This document shows positions 11,741 to 22,151 of a stretch of 48,917 nucleotides of DNA, one piece after another. Origin of the DNA: Porogramme epimiltina (lineage: Eukaryota; Basidiomycota; Agaricomycetes; Polyporales; Polyporaceae). Position numbers and translations under genes: made by a program. How positions within the stretch are numbered: position 1 is the first letter of the stretch; each line of letters opens with the position of its first letter. The stretch lies in assembly GCA_900155495.1 (NCBI GenBank), contig FTLJ01000982.1:1-48917 (forward strand). Reading direction: 5' to 3'. The notes beneath the pieces were generated by a model. It had not been told where the DNA came from. It worked only from the letters and a program-made list of their open reading frames with translations, and ran no database searches.

Positions 11741-12427
11741 TGCCTTCGTAGAGAGCATTCGGTATGCTTATGAGCCGTATTCGGTAGCGACAGCTTTGAG
11801 GTGATGTCCTATTGGATTCTCGAATGGGAAGGAACTGTTTAATACATTAAACAAAGGGCTGTGACACACCGCGTCATGGTTTCTGCGCTCTGGCACGTCG
11901 CCATGGCTTCCAGCTGCCCGGGTTCAGGCTGCAAAGCTCTGAAATATGTCTGTGTGTTGACCTTCGGGCACCTAGTCGGGGATCAAAAGCTGCTATATAG
12001 GGGGCCCCCGATCAAGGTGAAACCTTGCGATGTGAGACATGTAGAGCGGGAATCGTGGTATGTGTGCTTCGAAATAATAGATAACTTCCCGTGTCTCGTT
12101 CACTATATTGGAGCCAGCAGCTGGCAGACCGTACCGTAAAGGTGGTTCATGCAGGAGTGCCGAGTTCATTTCCGATGACGAACAATTGACGTGTTGATTC
12201 AAACAGTTAAGCGCAGGGCGCTTTGCGAGAAGGACACGTGGGGCGCTAAGCGGACAATAGGGGCGCTCGTCAAGTGGCTGACGTCACCAGCGCCATGCAC
12301 CCACCTCATTCAACTCAAAACTGCGACCACCTCGCCGAAGTGGCGTTAGAGAGCTTCGTGTGCACTTGCCTTCTTGTACCTCCACATTTTCCTACCACCG
12401 AGACAAACTCACCTCGCTTCAGAAAAG
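11741..12427. other. Divergent promoter region upstream of the first AA14-like gene
   Basis: No gene seen. It contains three copies of GGGCGCT (12216-12222, 12241-12247, 12261-12267), one CACGTG (12235-12240) and one perfect TGACGTCA palindrome. The cluster lies about 140-210 bp upstream of the AA14-like start and could be its control region. Confidence 0.4.
12279..12286 (+). promoter_or_regulatory. CRE/ATF palindrome TGACGTCA
   Basis: Perfect TGACGTCA 142 bp upstream of the first AA14-like ATG. This is the consensus for CREB/ATF-type bZIP factors. Regulation by such a factor is inference. Confidence 0.35.
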
Positions 12428-13831
12428 ATGCTAGTAGGAGTAGTTGGCACATTCACAACGTTGAGTGTGCTTGCTTTGTTGGGGAGCCAGGGTGTAAATG
12501 CGCATATATGTGAGCCAGCTCGTCCGCCCCCCGCTAGATCTCCTTACGCCTGACATCGGGAGGTAGCCATATGGCACCCCAGCATGTATGGGTTCAATGT
12601 AACGATGGAGACTTTCAATTACGACAATCGCCCCGTCGCGCCTCTCGTCGACTACACGTTCGAACAGTGGTGGTTCCATGGTCACCTTAGCTTCCCCCCA
12701 AATGAAGGAGACATCTTCGAACTTCCCGCTGGACAACCTGTCACCACTGAGCTTGCGTGCAACAAGGGCCTCACATCATACTGGGCCTCGTCCGAGGGAC
12801 ATACCGATATCCGTCAGGGCGACAACCCGTGTCCAGGCGACAATGGCGAGTTTCCGAGCGGCGCGATGCACACGCTCGGGTTTGACGATCTCAAGGGGTG
12901 TGCGCTCGCAATCGCGTACGAGTCGGACGTCACCAAGATCCAACCCGAAGATTTCACGGTCTTCAGCATCAACCAGACGTGCGTGTGGACCCAACTCACG
13001 GACTTCCATGTTCCCGCACGGATGCCGCCATGTCCTGAGGGAGGCTGCCATTGCGCGTGGTTTTGGATTCACTCGGTCAGTCACACTCTCTGTTGCCGTG
13101 TTTGGTGCTCTTACCACGTAGTGGCGCACAGGAGAAGAGCGGCGGTGAACAAAGTAAGCACTGGGGTAACTATCCTTTGCTCATCGTCGCTGATGCCGTA
13201 CACAGATTACATGACCGGGTTCAAGTGCAACGTTACAGGCTCAACTTCTAACGTAGCACTGGCGAAAGCACAAGTCCCTAGACGCTGCGGTGCTGATCCA
13301 GAGCATGGTAAACCTGACGCCGATTTAGGTAACTGTACCTATGGTGCAAAGCAGCCCTTCTACTGGTTCCAAGCCGAGCGCAACAACGTGCGTCCTCGCC
13401 ATGTCAAATTAGAAGGCACCTTCTAACCCGTCATCCACAGATGTTTGAAGACACGTACGCGCCACCATTCTATCTTGACCTATACAACTTCAAGGACGGC
13501 GCGCAAGATGATATATTTGCTGATTCATACGCTACAATTCCCTCCCCGAGCCCCGGCCAGACGGCCATCCCTACCCCGCAACAGCCCACGGATACTACTC
13601 CTGCCTCTGCGGCGCCGACCAACCAAGCCCCACTCGGTGGATCGGGTCATTGTCCAGTCTGGTGAGCGCCCGTCCTTGCGAGGGGGCACTACGTGGAGGC
13701 TGACATGCTTGCGACGAAGCAAACTGCGCACCGCTGAGACGGATGTCAAGAAACAGACCCTGTTCGACCTGTTTGGCGTCGACGTCCCAGCAAGAAGGCA
13801 GAAAGGGTTCAGCCTTTGGCACCCATTCTAA
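12428..13831 (+). CDS. AA14-like lytic polysaccharide monooxygenase, short form
   Basis: Secreted copper oxygenase of the basidiomycete AA14 type, a family described as acting on xylan-coated cellulose. Six exons: 12428-12509, 12567-13075, 13132-13153 (22 nt), 13206-13387, 13441-13661 and 13720-13831; 375 residues. The signal peptide ends ...GSQGVNA, so the mature chain starts with His ([13 protein letters not shown]), as the copper histidine brace needs. Other landmarks are [25 protein letters not shown] (His at about mature 104, likely second brace ligand), [37 protein letters not shown] and [14 protein letters not shown]. After the catalytic domain comes a short Pro/Thr/Ala linker, then, if the last intron is spliced, a basic tail beginning [14 protein letters not shown]. 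Without that splice it stops at 13665 after PVW. The same splice and the same VCK start in the paralogue support the longer form. Family assignment rests on recalled motifs. Confidence 0.85.
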
Positions 13832-14098
13832 CACTCCGTTCCAGAGACTAGCTCGATAGACGTCCCTGAAGTAGCCATGTCCTCAACGCTGTCCATGTTT
13901 TGCGTCGCTGAATAGCTGTATTTATGTGCTGTCACAGTAGTCATTTGTTATGGTATCACTCTCATGTACATTATGTGTTCGTCGTCTATCTATAGTAGGG
14001 TATATGTCTGTACATACGAAATACACACGAAATACGCGAGAATATCCGTGAATGTACCCATTCCAAAGATCAAAGCCCTATGACAATGCCAGAATTCT

Positions 14099-15396
14099 CT
14101 AAGAGTGCTCGTGGCTGAGCGACTCCCAATGCGCGATCCGGGACCTCACGGATGGTGCAGGCGCGACCAGCGCGTCGGGGGAGTGATCAAAAGACGAGAG
14201 GACGATGGGGGAAGGGGTATCGCACCCCGCAGTGAGCCATGGGCGGATGATAGGGGTCACGGGGATGGGCGCGACTAGCAAGATTGGCTCAGGTTCGGCT
14301 TGGCCAGCAGTGAGGTCGATTGACTCGAAGCTGTCCGTTCGGCGCAGTACAGGGGCAGAGGTGTGAGGGTTGAAGGAGGGCGCCGGGGAGGGATAGGGGA
14401 CCTCGACGACGGTACCGTCCGCGGTGAGCATTGCGGGGCGCGTGAGCGTGTCGGCGTCCGGGCACGCGTCGGGCGGGAGGGCGGCGAGGGCGGCGCGCTC
14501 GGCCTCGGTGATTGCGGGGAGGATGCGGACGTGCACTGGGGCACGCTCAGAGACGTATTGGGGCGCGGGGCCGCCGGTGCACGCCGTGCAGTCGCGTTCG
14601 CCCTCGAATTCGAGGTCCATCGCTTGTGAAGGTGACAGACTGCCCTCGTAGTCATCGTAGTCGTTACACTCGTCCATGGCGACGGCGTCCAGAGGTTCCG
14701 CGGCGCGGAGGTTCTCGAACCAGTCGGACATCGGTGTGGGCGACTGAGGGGACGTCGAGGCCATCTGGGGAGTAGCCTGAGGGTCGGCGTTCAACGCTGT
14801 AGGGGCGATGGTCTCTTCGGTCTGCAATGGAACTGGCCCAATGGGATAGATGACCTCGAACTTGGGGCGCATGCGCTGGACGAGGTAGTTGACCCGAGTT
14901 CGGCGAGGTCGGGAGCGATGGCGCAGTGTGAGCTCGCGGCGCCCTTCTGCATCACTCTCGTACCCGTCGTCGATGTATGAGTTTGCTTCGCTAGATTGGT
15001 CCTCCCCTACAACGGTCCTGCCTTCTAAATTTGCACTGTTTGGTGGGCGCGATGAGTGCATGGTTTGAAACGACAAGCACAAGATACTCACGTGGGCCAG
15101 GGGAGGAAGTCAGAGACGTCAACATCACTACCTTCCGCAGATGGCTGATAGTACACCATCTCGGGTTCTTCGTCAGAGTAGACGGTGAAGTCGTCTTCGT
15201 CGGATGAGTTGCCATCTCCAATGAACGAGTCCGAGCCCAGCTCGGTCTGGGAAGGTGCGGGGGAGGCGAGGTTGACTTCGGAGAAGAGGCTATTGAAGCT
15301 CTCCTCGCTTGAGGAGAATGAAGAGTCGACGGTAATGGAGTCAAAGGAGAGCCCAAGACCAGCAAGGGTAGTGTGATGAGCAGTAAAGGATGCCAT
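14099..15396 (-). CDS. Unknown acidic low-complexity protein
   Basis: Two exons, 15396-15092 and 15035-14099, joined in frame across a 56 bp intron (GTGAGT...AACAG); 413 residues. The N-terminal third is Ser/Asp/Glu-rich. A short basic segment, RHRSRPRRTRVNYLVQRM, follows an acidic YIDDGYESDAEG. The rest is Pro/Ala/Glu-rich with several SP/TP sites, and a CTACTGG segment. No domain, signal peptide or membrane helix is recognised. It is convergent with the first AA14-like gene (267 bp between stops) and lies between the two AA14-like paralogues. A strong TATA box supports the start. Function unknown. Confidence 0.75.
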
Positions 15397-15465
15397 GACA
15401 AGTAGGGCGATGACTGACTGAAGTATGAAGTGATGATGACGACTTGGGGCGGGAGAGAGCAGCCA

Positions 15466-15472
15466 TTATATA
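15466..15472 (-). promoter_or_regulatory. TATA box of the unknown acidic protein
   Basis: TATATAA on the minus strand, 70 bp upstream of the ATG at 15396. Confidence 0.55.
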
Positions 15473-16547
15473 CCTCTTGAGGACTCACGTGTGCGGCGTT
15501 GAGAGGGGAAGTAGAGCACTCCTAGTATGATATCGACGTACACGTCCAAGGAGAGGTTGAAGGAAGTGGATTGGGTCGCACGAAGAGACAGGGGTAGGAG
15601 GTATGCTCACTAGGGGCGAATAGGATATCTGACGTAGGTGCATTGCGCGTATGCAGGAATTGGATTGGACGTCGTTGGATGCTGTACGGCGTGTGTTCTC
15701 CTCCGTCCCCTGCGTCCTTCAGGAGGCCTTTGTGACGACCAATCGTTGCTTCGAAAGCTTCGCACTCTAAGAATGATGCGAAGTCCTTGAAGCCGCGATT
15801 GGTCACCAAGTCCGGTGTTACGTCGAGCCCGAGGGTTGAGGGGTTCACTTGAAGAGTCGGCGGAGGTACTCCTTCCGTAGCACTTCACCGCAGCTAGAGT
15901 CCAAATGTTGCCGGTCGGCGATGCTGAATTGAAGAGAAAACATGAGGGCTGAGGATATCAATGACGTCGCGCGGCAATGTGGGTGAGGACGATCACATGA
16001 TCGTGTCTTATTATTTGTATGTATTTGCACGCCATTTTATAGGCGCCCAGACATTGTTTTCGAAGTGGCTGGGCAACTGAGACCCAGACGTCCAAGTTCA
16101 CCGGCCTTGACCCAGAACCTGTGTTCGCAAGGGGCTCGAGGGTGTGCACCGCATGGACGGATTGATGGCCGGGGAACGGTTTCTGTGGTACGCACGATAG
16201 ATATGCATTCGATGTTGTAACTACAGCGGTCTTATTGTTCCTCCAGGTTACGTCGTCTGTCGGTGCCTAGAGAACAATGGCTCCTCTTTTAATAGATCCT
16301 TATTCTCCCAGTCAGCCGACGCCGTATATCTTGCATGCGGTGGTCGGTGTGCCCCTCATCGACTAGCTCGATTCCCTCTGCTCCCTCTCCGATCTCGTGT
16401 TTGTCGGTTTCACGGAGACAGGTTCTCCAGGATCTCGCCTTCTTGGATCTCCATAGGCTGGCCCATCATCTCACTGCCACATCACTAGACCTTCAAGCAT
16501 CCCAGCTCTTTAAACATTCAACGATATAACGTACCCTCAAGGCCGCG
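15473..16547. other. Intergenic region between unknown gene and second AA14-like gene
   Basis: Upstream region for both flanking genes. On the minus strand 15522-15848 there is a 108-codon open frame starting MNPSTLGLDVTPDLVTNRGF with fairly balanced composition, but it has no recognised family, no clear TATA and no splice partner, so I do not call it. No repeats or RNA genes are seen. Confidence 0.4.
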
Positions 16548-18536
16548 ATGATCGCTTCACTTCTCCTCTCCATAGTGGGCGCTTTGCCATTGGCGTCTGC
16601 GCATATCTGTAAGTAGCCCTTATTATTCAGCCTTCTCTCCGAAACTTACCATTATGCAGCGATATGGCACCCCAGTATGTACGGCTTCAATGTCACCAAC
16701 CCTGATCCAAGCTTCAGTTACGACAACCGCCCTGTCGCCCCCCTTATGAACATGGATTTCGATCAATGGTGGTTCCATGGACATCTCGGCTTCCCACCAA
16801 ACGAGGGCGACTACTTTGAGTTGCCTGTGGGCCAGCCGGCGACGACAGAACTGGCATGCGACAAGGGCCTCACCTCATACTTCGCGTCCTCGCCCGGGGG
16901 CGATGTCCGGGACGGCAACAACCCTTGCCCAGGCCCAAACAACTCGTTCGACCCCACCGGCGCGATGCACACGAGCGGTTTCAACGACCTCAAGGGGTGC
17001 GCGCTGGCGATCGCCTACGAGAGCGACGTAACGAAGATCCAGCCCGAAGACTTCACGGTATTCAGCATCAACCAGACGTGCGTCTGGACACGCTTCACAG
17101 ACTTCCAAGTACCGGAGCGCATGCCGCCATGCCCCGAGGGCGGGTGCCATTGCGCATTCTTTTGGGTTCATGCGGTAGGTCACTCTTCACATCGTGCGAT
17201 AGGCTATGGCTTATGTATCTTGTATCAGATCGATAGCGGAGGAGAGCAGAGTATGTCTGGATTGACGTCACGAGGCATACGCGAAACTAACTTGTCCCCT
17301 CGTAGACTACATGAACGGGTTCAAGTGCAACATCACCGGCTCGACGTCCGATGTCCCGCTCGCTCAACCTCAGGTCCCCCGCCGTTGTGGCGCTGACCCT
17401 GATAACGGGAAGGCTGACGCTGCCCCCGGAAACTGCACATACGGTGCGAAGCAGCCTTTCTACTGGTTCCAGAAGGAGCGCAACAACGTATGCCTCTCGC
17501 GACGCTAGCCTTGTGAATCAATAATAAGTGCCGCCTAATTTTCAATAGATGTTCGAAGGCACCTATGCACCGCCATTCTACACCGACCTGTATAACTTCA
17601 AAGACGGTGCTCAGGATGACATTTTCCAAGACTCATACCCACAAGGCCTCCCTGCTCCCAGTCCGAACTCCACTTTCGTCCCTACACCCTTCCTCGGTAA
17701 CGGATCGGCTCAGGGCTCTGCTGCCTCAGATTCATCATCATCTGCCGCCTACTCCTACTCTGCCAGCTCGTCATCAGCTTCAGCTGTCTCTACAGCAGCC
17801 GCTACTTCGCCTACGTCCGCAGTGTCCCAAGGAGGAAGTAGTACCTCGGAGTCGGTCATCATCTCGACATCCACTGTTGTCAGCACTGTGCTAGTCACAG
17901 TGACTGCAGCCGCCACCGCGGAGTCGACAAATGCTGCGCAATCCACCGGCTCCTCCTCATCCTTCTCTGCCAGCTCGATAGGAGTCACCACCGCGGCCAC
18001 TCCCGTGAGCACGTCTGCGCAATCACAGGCTACCGCCTCGGGCTCTCAGAGTGCCGTAAATGCGGGATCGACGATCATCCTCCACGGCGCGGGTCAAACT
18101 AACGCCAACGTCAACTCCAGCGCTTCCACGCTCCTCTCCGTGTCGTCGTCGGATAACGCAGAACAATACGACAAGACAATCACCCTCAGTGAACGAGTGA
18201 ACGACCTGGCTGCGACACGCCCGCGAACTGGGGTCCTCGCGGCCGACGTAAGCACGACAGGCACGGTCTGGTGAGTCATTATCGCCGTTGGTGACTCCGT
18301 GGATGCGCTTGCTGATTGGAAATGCGTTGATTTCGCTCAACAGTAAGCGAGAGTACGGGCAGCGCAAGGTGTTCCGGAGGCGTGCGGCCCCGTCCCCCGC
18401 CGTTATCGAGCCTGAAGCAGACCGTGCACAGGTCGTGGACTCGGAGGGTCAGTCGACGTTGGCGAACATCGCCATTCCGGGACTGCGTAGGCATAGACAG
18501 TTGAAGAACCGCAGCCGGCTGTGGTCGTTCTTCTGA
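16548..18536 (+). CDS. AA14-like lytic polysaccharide monooxygenase, long form with Ser/Thr-rich linker
   Basis: Paralogue of the gene at 12428. Six exons: 16548-16608, 16660-17174, 17229-17250 (22 nt), 17306-17487, 17549-18270 and 18344-18536; 564 residues. The signal peptide ends LPLASA and the mature chain begins [13 protein letters not shown], with GAMHT His at about mature 106. The catalytic core matches the short form almost throughout ([64 protein letters not shown]). It then diverges: a linker of over 200 residues dominated by Ser, Thr and Ala, likely O-glycosylated, precedes a basic C-terminal segment starting [15 protein letters not shown] and ending RLWSFF. Without the last splice the protein stops at 18274 after GTVW. 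No carbohydrate-binding module is recognised in the tail. Intron positions and phases equal those of the short form, so the two arose by gene duplication. Confidence 0.87.
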
Positions 18537-18987
18537 GAGCCTGCGTTTCCTTGTAGATAGAGATGCCCCCCACAGTAGAGCTTCATGAGTTCGTGTCGAT
18601 GTACCCAGCTGTAGCGCTAGCCCACCACGATAATAATGTAGCACGCTCCGATACCCGTTCTATACCCATCTCAATTGTCTCCATTATACCCGCTTACCAC
18701 ATCCGGGGAAGACCTCGGCTGCTCCCGACGAGCCGATCCGAAGTGACGCATGTTCGGATCCCGGCGCAAGTCGCGTGTTCGAGCTCGGGTCGGATGTGCC
18801 CAGAGTCCAGACGACGTCACGGCCCACATAAATTGTCTCCGGCCTCGACCCTCCGCCCTAGGCCGTCTCTCCCACCTGCGCTGTCATCCTCCGCAATATC
18901 TACGCTCCCACAGAATCCTCATTGTATCCCAACTCAGCCCACATCACCCCTTTTTTAACAAGTCGCAGGTCAGGAGAGGAGTGCAAT
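18537..18987. other. Intergenic region upstream of the tubulin gene
   Basis: Holds the 3' UTR of the long AA14-like gene and the promoter of the tubulin paralogue. No gene or repeat is seen. Confidence 0.5.
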
Positions 18988-21317
18988 ATGCCGCGCGAGA
19001 TTGTAAACGTGCAGGTAAGCGGCTGTTCCGTCATCGATAGGCCAGTTACTCAAGGGGCATGTCGTATTTTATAGGCGGGCCAGGTAAAGAACAGCTACGG
19101 GTTTAAACATTGCACGAAGACTGACGTCTATGCAACGCTGCGCCACAGGCGGGAAATCAGGTCGGAGAGAGCTTTTGGCGAATGCTCCTTGCGGAACATG
19201 GCCTGGACGAGGAAGGGGTGAGCACCGCTGTGATCTCTCTGCCGTTCGGTATCGCTCACAGGACGATTCTGTGGCAGCACTACCAAGGGAATGATCCTCT
19301 CCAACTCCCCCGTGTACGCATCGCGCTCCAGCCCCATGGCACATTCGAGGGTCTTGGCAACTTATAAGGTTGGTGTTCTATATGCAGGTCGGGGTCTACT
19401 TCACGGAGATCGAGCATTCGGGCATGCGCACCAAGTACGTGCCGCGCAGCGTGCAGGTCGACTTGGAAGAGGGGGTATGCAATCGCGTGAGTAATTACGT
19501 CCATTATCCCCCACCCTCAGCGTAACCGATGATGGTCTCAGATTCAATCAGGGCCCTTGGGGCACCTATATCGTCCGGACACGTATGTGACGGCCAGTAG
19601 CGGTGCTGGAAACAACTGGGCGAAAGGATGTAAGTACTTGCAGTCTGTACGGCATGCAGCGACTGATTGTATGCGATTGATCTGGCTGTTAGTCTACACT
19701 GAAGGTGGGGTTTGATATATCTCTGCGTGTCTACAGTCGCTGAGATGAGCGGCCAGGCGCGGAGCTCATGGACACGATTCTGGTAAGTTGCTTTGCCGCA
19801 CATGTGTGAATAACTGCTCACTCCCGCTTCACAGGAACTTGTCCGGAAACAGACGGAGCCCTGCGACGCCCTTCAGGGTTTCCAGATCCTCCACTCCCTT
19901 GGTGGTGGGACGGGCGCGGGCCTCGGCTCGCTGATGCTTTCTAAGTTCCGAGAAGTTGTGTGACCTCCTATCCGCGCTTTCTGCCCCCTGATGTGAATAC
20001 TGCAGGAATATCCCGATAGGATGCTCTCTACCTACTCAATCCTGCCTTCTCCTAAAGTATGTCTATGGGGGAGAGATCCGCGAAGACCGTACTAATCCGT
20101 TCTCTTCTATCAGGTCTCCGAGACAGTTGTCGAGGTAGAGTTGGTTTCAACTGGATCAAACAGAGTTGCTCACACCACTTTAGCCTTACAATGCTCTACT
20201 CTCGGTTCACCAATTGGTCGAGAACAGCGATATGACGCTCTGTATCGACAACGAGGCGCTCTATGATGTTACCCAGAGGACACTCAAGGTCAAACAGCCA
20301 TCTTTCGACGACCTGAATAACGTCGTCGCCCAAGTTATGTGCGGTGTCAGCACTAGTTTGCGTTTCCCCGGGCAGCTTAACGGGTATGTTCTCAGTCCTG
20401 CTAGGCCCGTTGAGATATATTGACGTTTCGTAGTGATCTACGGAAGCTTGCCATGAACCTCATCCCATTCCCCCGCGTAAGTTACATGCTCGATTGTGGC
20501 AATCCTACAAGATGGGCTCACCATCGTGCCAGCTACACTTCCTTATGCCCAGCTACGCACCCTTCTACGATCCTAAAGCGAGGGCTTTCCACCGATGGAA
20601 CACCAAGGACCTCACGAACGCGTACGTTTTGGTTGTTACACTCTCGTCCACGCCCTCTGACACCTATGTAGTCTATTTGACCGCGCCAACCTCTTAGTTG
20701 CTTGCGACCCTCGGTTTGGGTAGGTATATTAACTCCCGCTTGCAGTAGCATTACTTAAACCATATTACAGTCGCTACCTCACTGCTGCAACCATCTTCCG
20801 TGGCAAAGTAGCATCTCAAGAAGCCGAGCAATCAGTTTATGACCTCCAGAGGAAGAACTCCGCTCAATTCGTTGAGTGGATTCCGGACAACGTTTCAGTT
20901 TCGCTTTGCTCGGTCGCTCCCGTCGGCCAGACACAAGCCGCGACGTGCCTAGCAAACTCTACTGCCATCCAGGAACTTTTCAAGCGCACGCTTACGCAGG
21001 TATGGGAGCGCCTTTCAGTGAATACTTCGGCTATCCTGATTATTATTCGCGCGTAGTTCTCCGCGATGTACAAGCGTCGCGCGTTCCTTCATTGGTACAC
21101 TGGTGAAGGTATGGACTCGATGGAGTTTTCCGAAGCCGAGAGCAACACACAAGATTTGATGTGAGCAGCGTGAGTTCGCATCACTTATTGTTCTAACTTC
21201 CTCTTCAGTGCGGAGTACCAGCAATATCAGGAGGCGATTGTGGAAGATGAAGAGGACGTGGAGTACGCTGAAGAAGGTGAGACGTATGGGGGTGAAGAGG
21301 GTGCCCAGGAGGAATAG
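18988..21317 (+). CDS. Divergent beta-tubulin paralogue
   Basis: GTP-binding microtubule subunit family. Eighteen exons: 18988-19014, 19075-19083, 19149-19217, 19278-19313, 19388-19486, 19542-19629, 19693-19704, 19757-19782, 19835-19954, 20006-20056, 20114-20134, 20184-20383, 20434-20476, 20533-20621, 20672-20719, 20771-20999, 21057-21160 and 21209-21317; 459 residues. Exons of 9, 12 and 21 nt are included. The tubulin signature GGGTGAG is intact, as are [40 protein letters not shown] and [11 protein letters not shown], and the C-terminus is acidic. Differences from canonical beta-tubulin: the N-terminus is MPREIV (gamma-tubulin-like) rather than MREI; Cys12 is Ala (AGQAGNQ); Cys239 is Ser; and residues equivalent to 167, 198 and 200 are Tyr, Met and Leu. 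The intact frame over 18 exons argues against a pseudogene. It is probably an accessory isotype rather than the main beta-tubulin. Confidence 0.92.
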
Positions 21318-22151
21318 CAGGACGGACAGTGAAGTCTGGTCTCTGCTTTATCTCCCAGCGCACACTATGTCACGAGTATAATCTCCGGGATGCTTCGTCT
21401 TTGGATATCTCTATATCACTAATCTACTGGAAATCTACATGGCGTGCTGTTCGCGCCTCACTCACCCTACCCATGGCTGAAATTACATCCAGGATGTCAT
21501 CGGATCCCATCACTGGACCGACCTCATGTTTGCCACGCTGCCCCATGGAAGTACCCTTGATTTTGTTCTGCGGCCGTTATGAACGCCCTTGGGAACGGTA
21601 GGCAAGAGTGCATTGCCTCCAAGCTGCCACAGTAATACCTCATTATCGTAAAGTGACCGATAGACATCACCCGAGGTTTATCCGAGGGGATGCAAACGAC
21701 CTGAAACTGGAAAGCCAACAAACTAAACTTCGCGCACTCAAAATCTTCCGAAGTCAGAAGCACAATTCAAACGCAATTCTGGGGGCTCGAGAGCCCTTAT
21801 CGCGTCTTCGATGGCGTCAGAACGACAGGCCAGATATTGACGGCCGCCCGCGACGGCGTTTGCTACTCTAAGTGCAGTCCTGTATGCTTTCCCTCGTGAT
21901 CCTTGTCCTCCATTACGGGGGTTGCCTTGTGACTCACTTGACATATCTCTAGTGGCATAGTGAGCTCACGGCAACCGGCATGCCGCAAGTCTATTTCAAG
22001 CGGCCGTGACTGCTGAACGAGCGGCGCGGACTTGGGAAACCCTGACCTCCGTATAAAAGGGCAGTCGAACAATGACGCCCACACGAGACACCTTACCTCA
22101 AAATTCCTCCACCTTATCCTTGACATCTAAAGCAGAGACTACAACAGAGTC
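21318..22151. other. Intergenic region upstream of the DUF1479 gene
   Basis: No recognisable gene. The right end holds the DUF1479 promoter with a good TATA box. Short open frames in 21320-21870 lack motifs. Confidence 0.5.
22052..22059 (+). promoter_or_regulatory. TATA box of the DUF1479 gene
   Basis: TATAAAAG 100 bp upstream of the ATG at 22152; the leader continues into CA-rich sequence typical of a 5' UTR. Confidence 0.65.

Noticed and set aside
15522..15848. 108-codon minus-strand open frame between the unknown acidic gene and the second AA14-like gene
   Set aside because: Composition is protein-like, but there is no recognised family, no clear promoter and no second exon.
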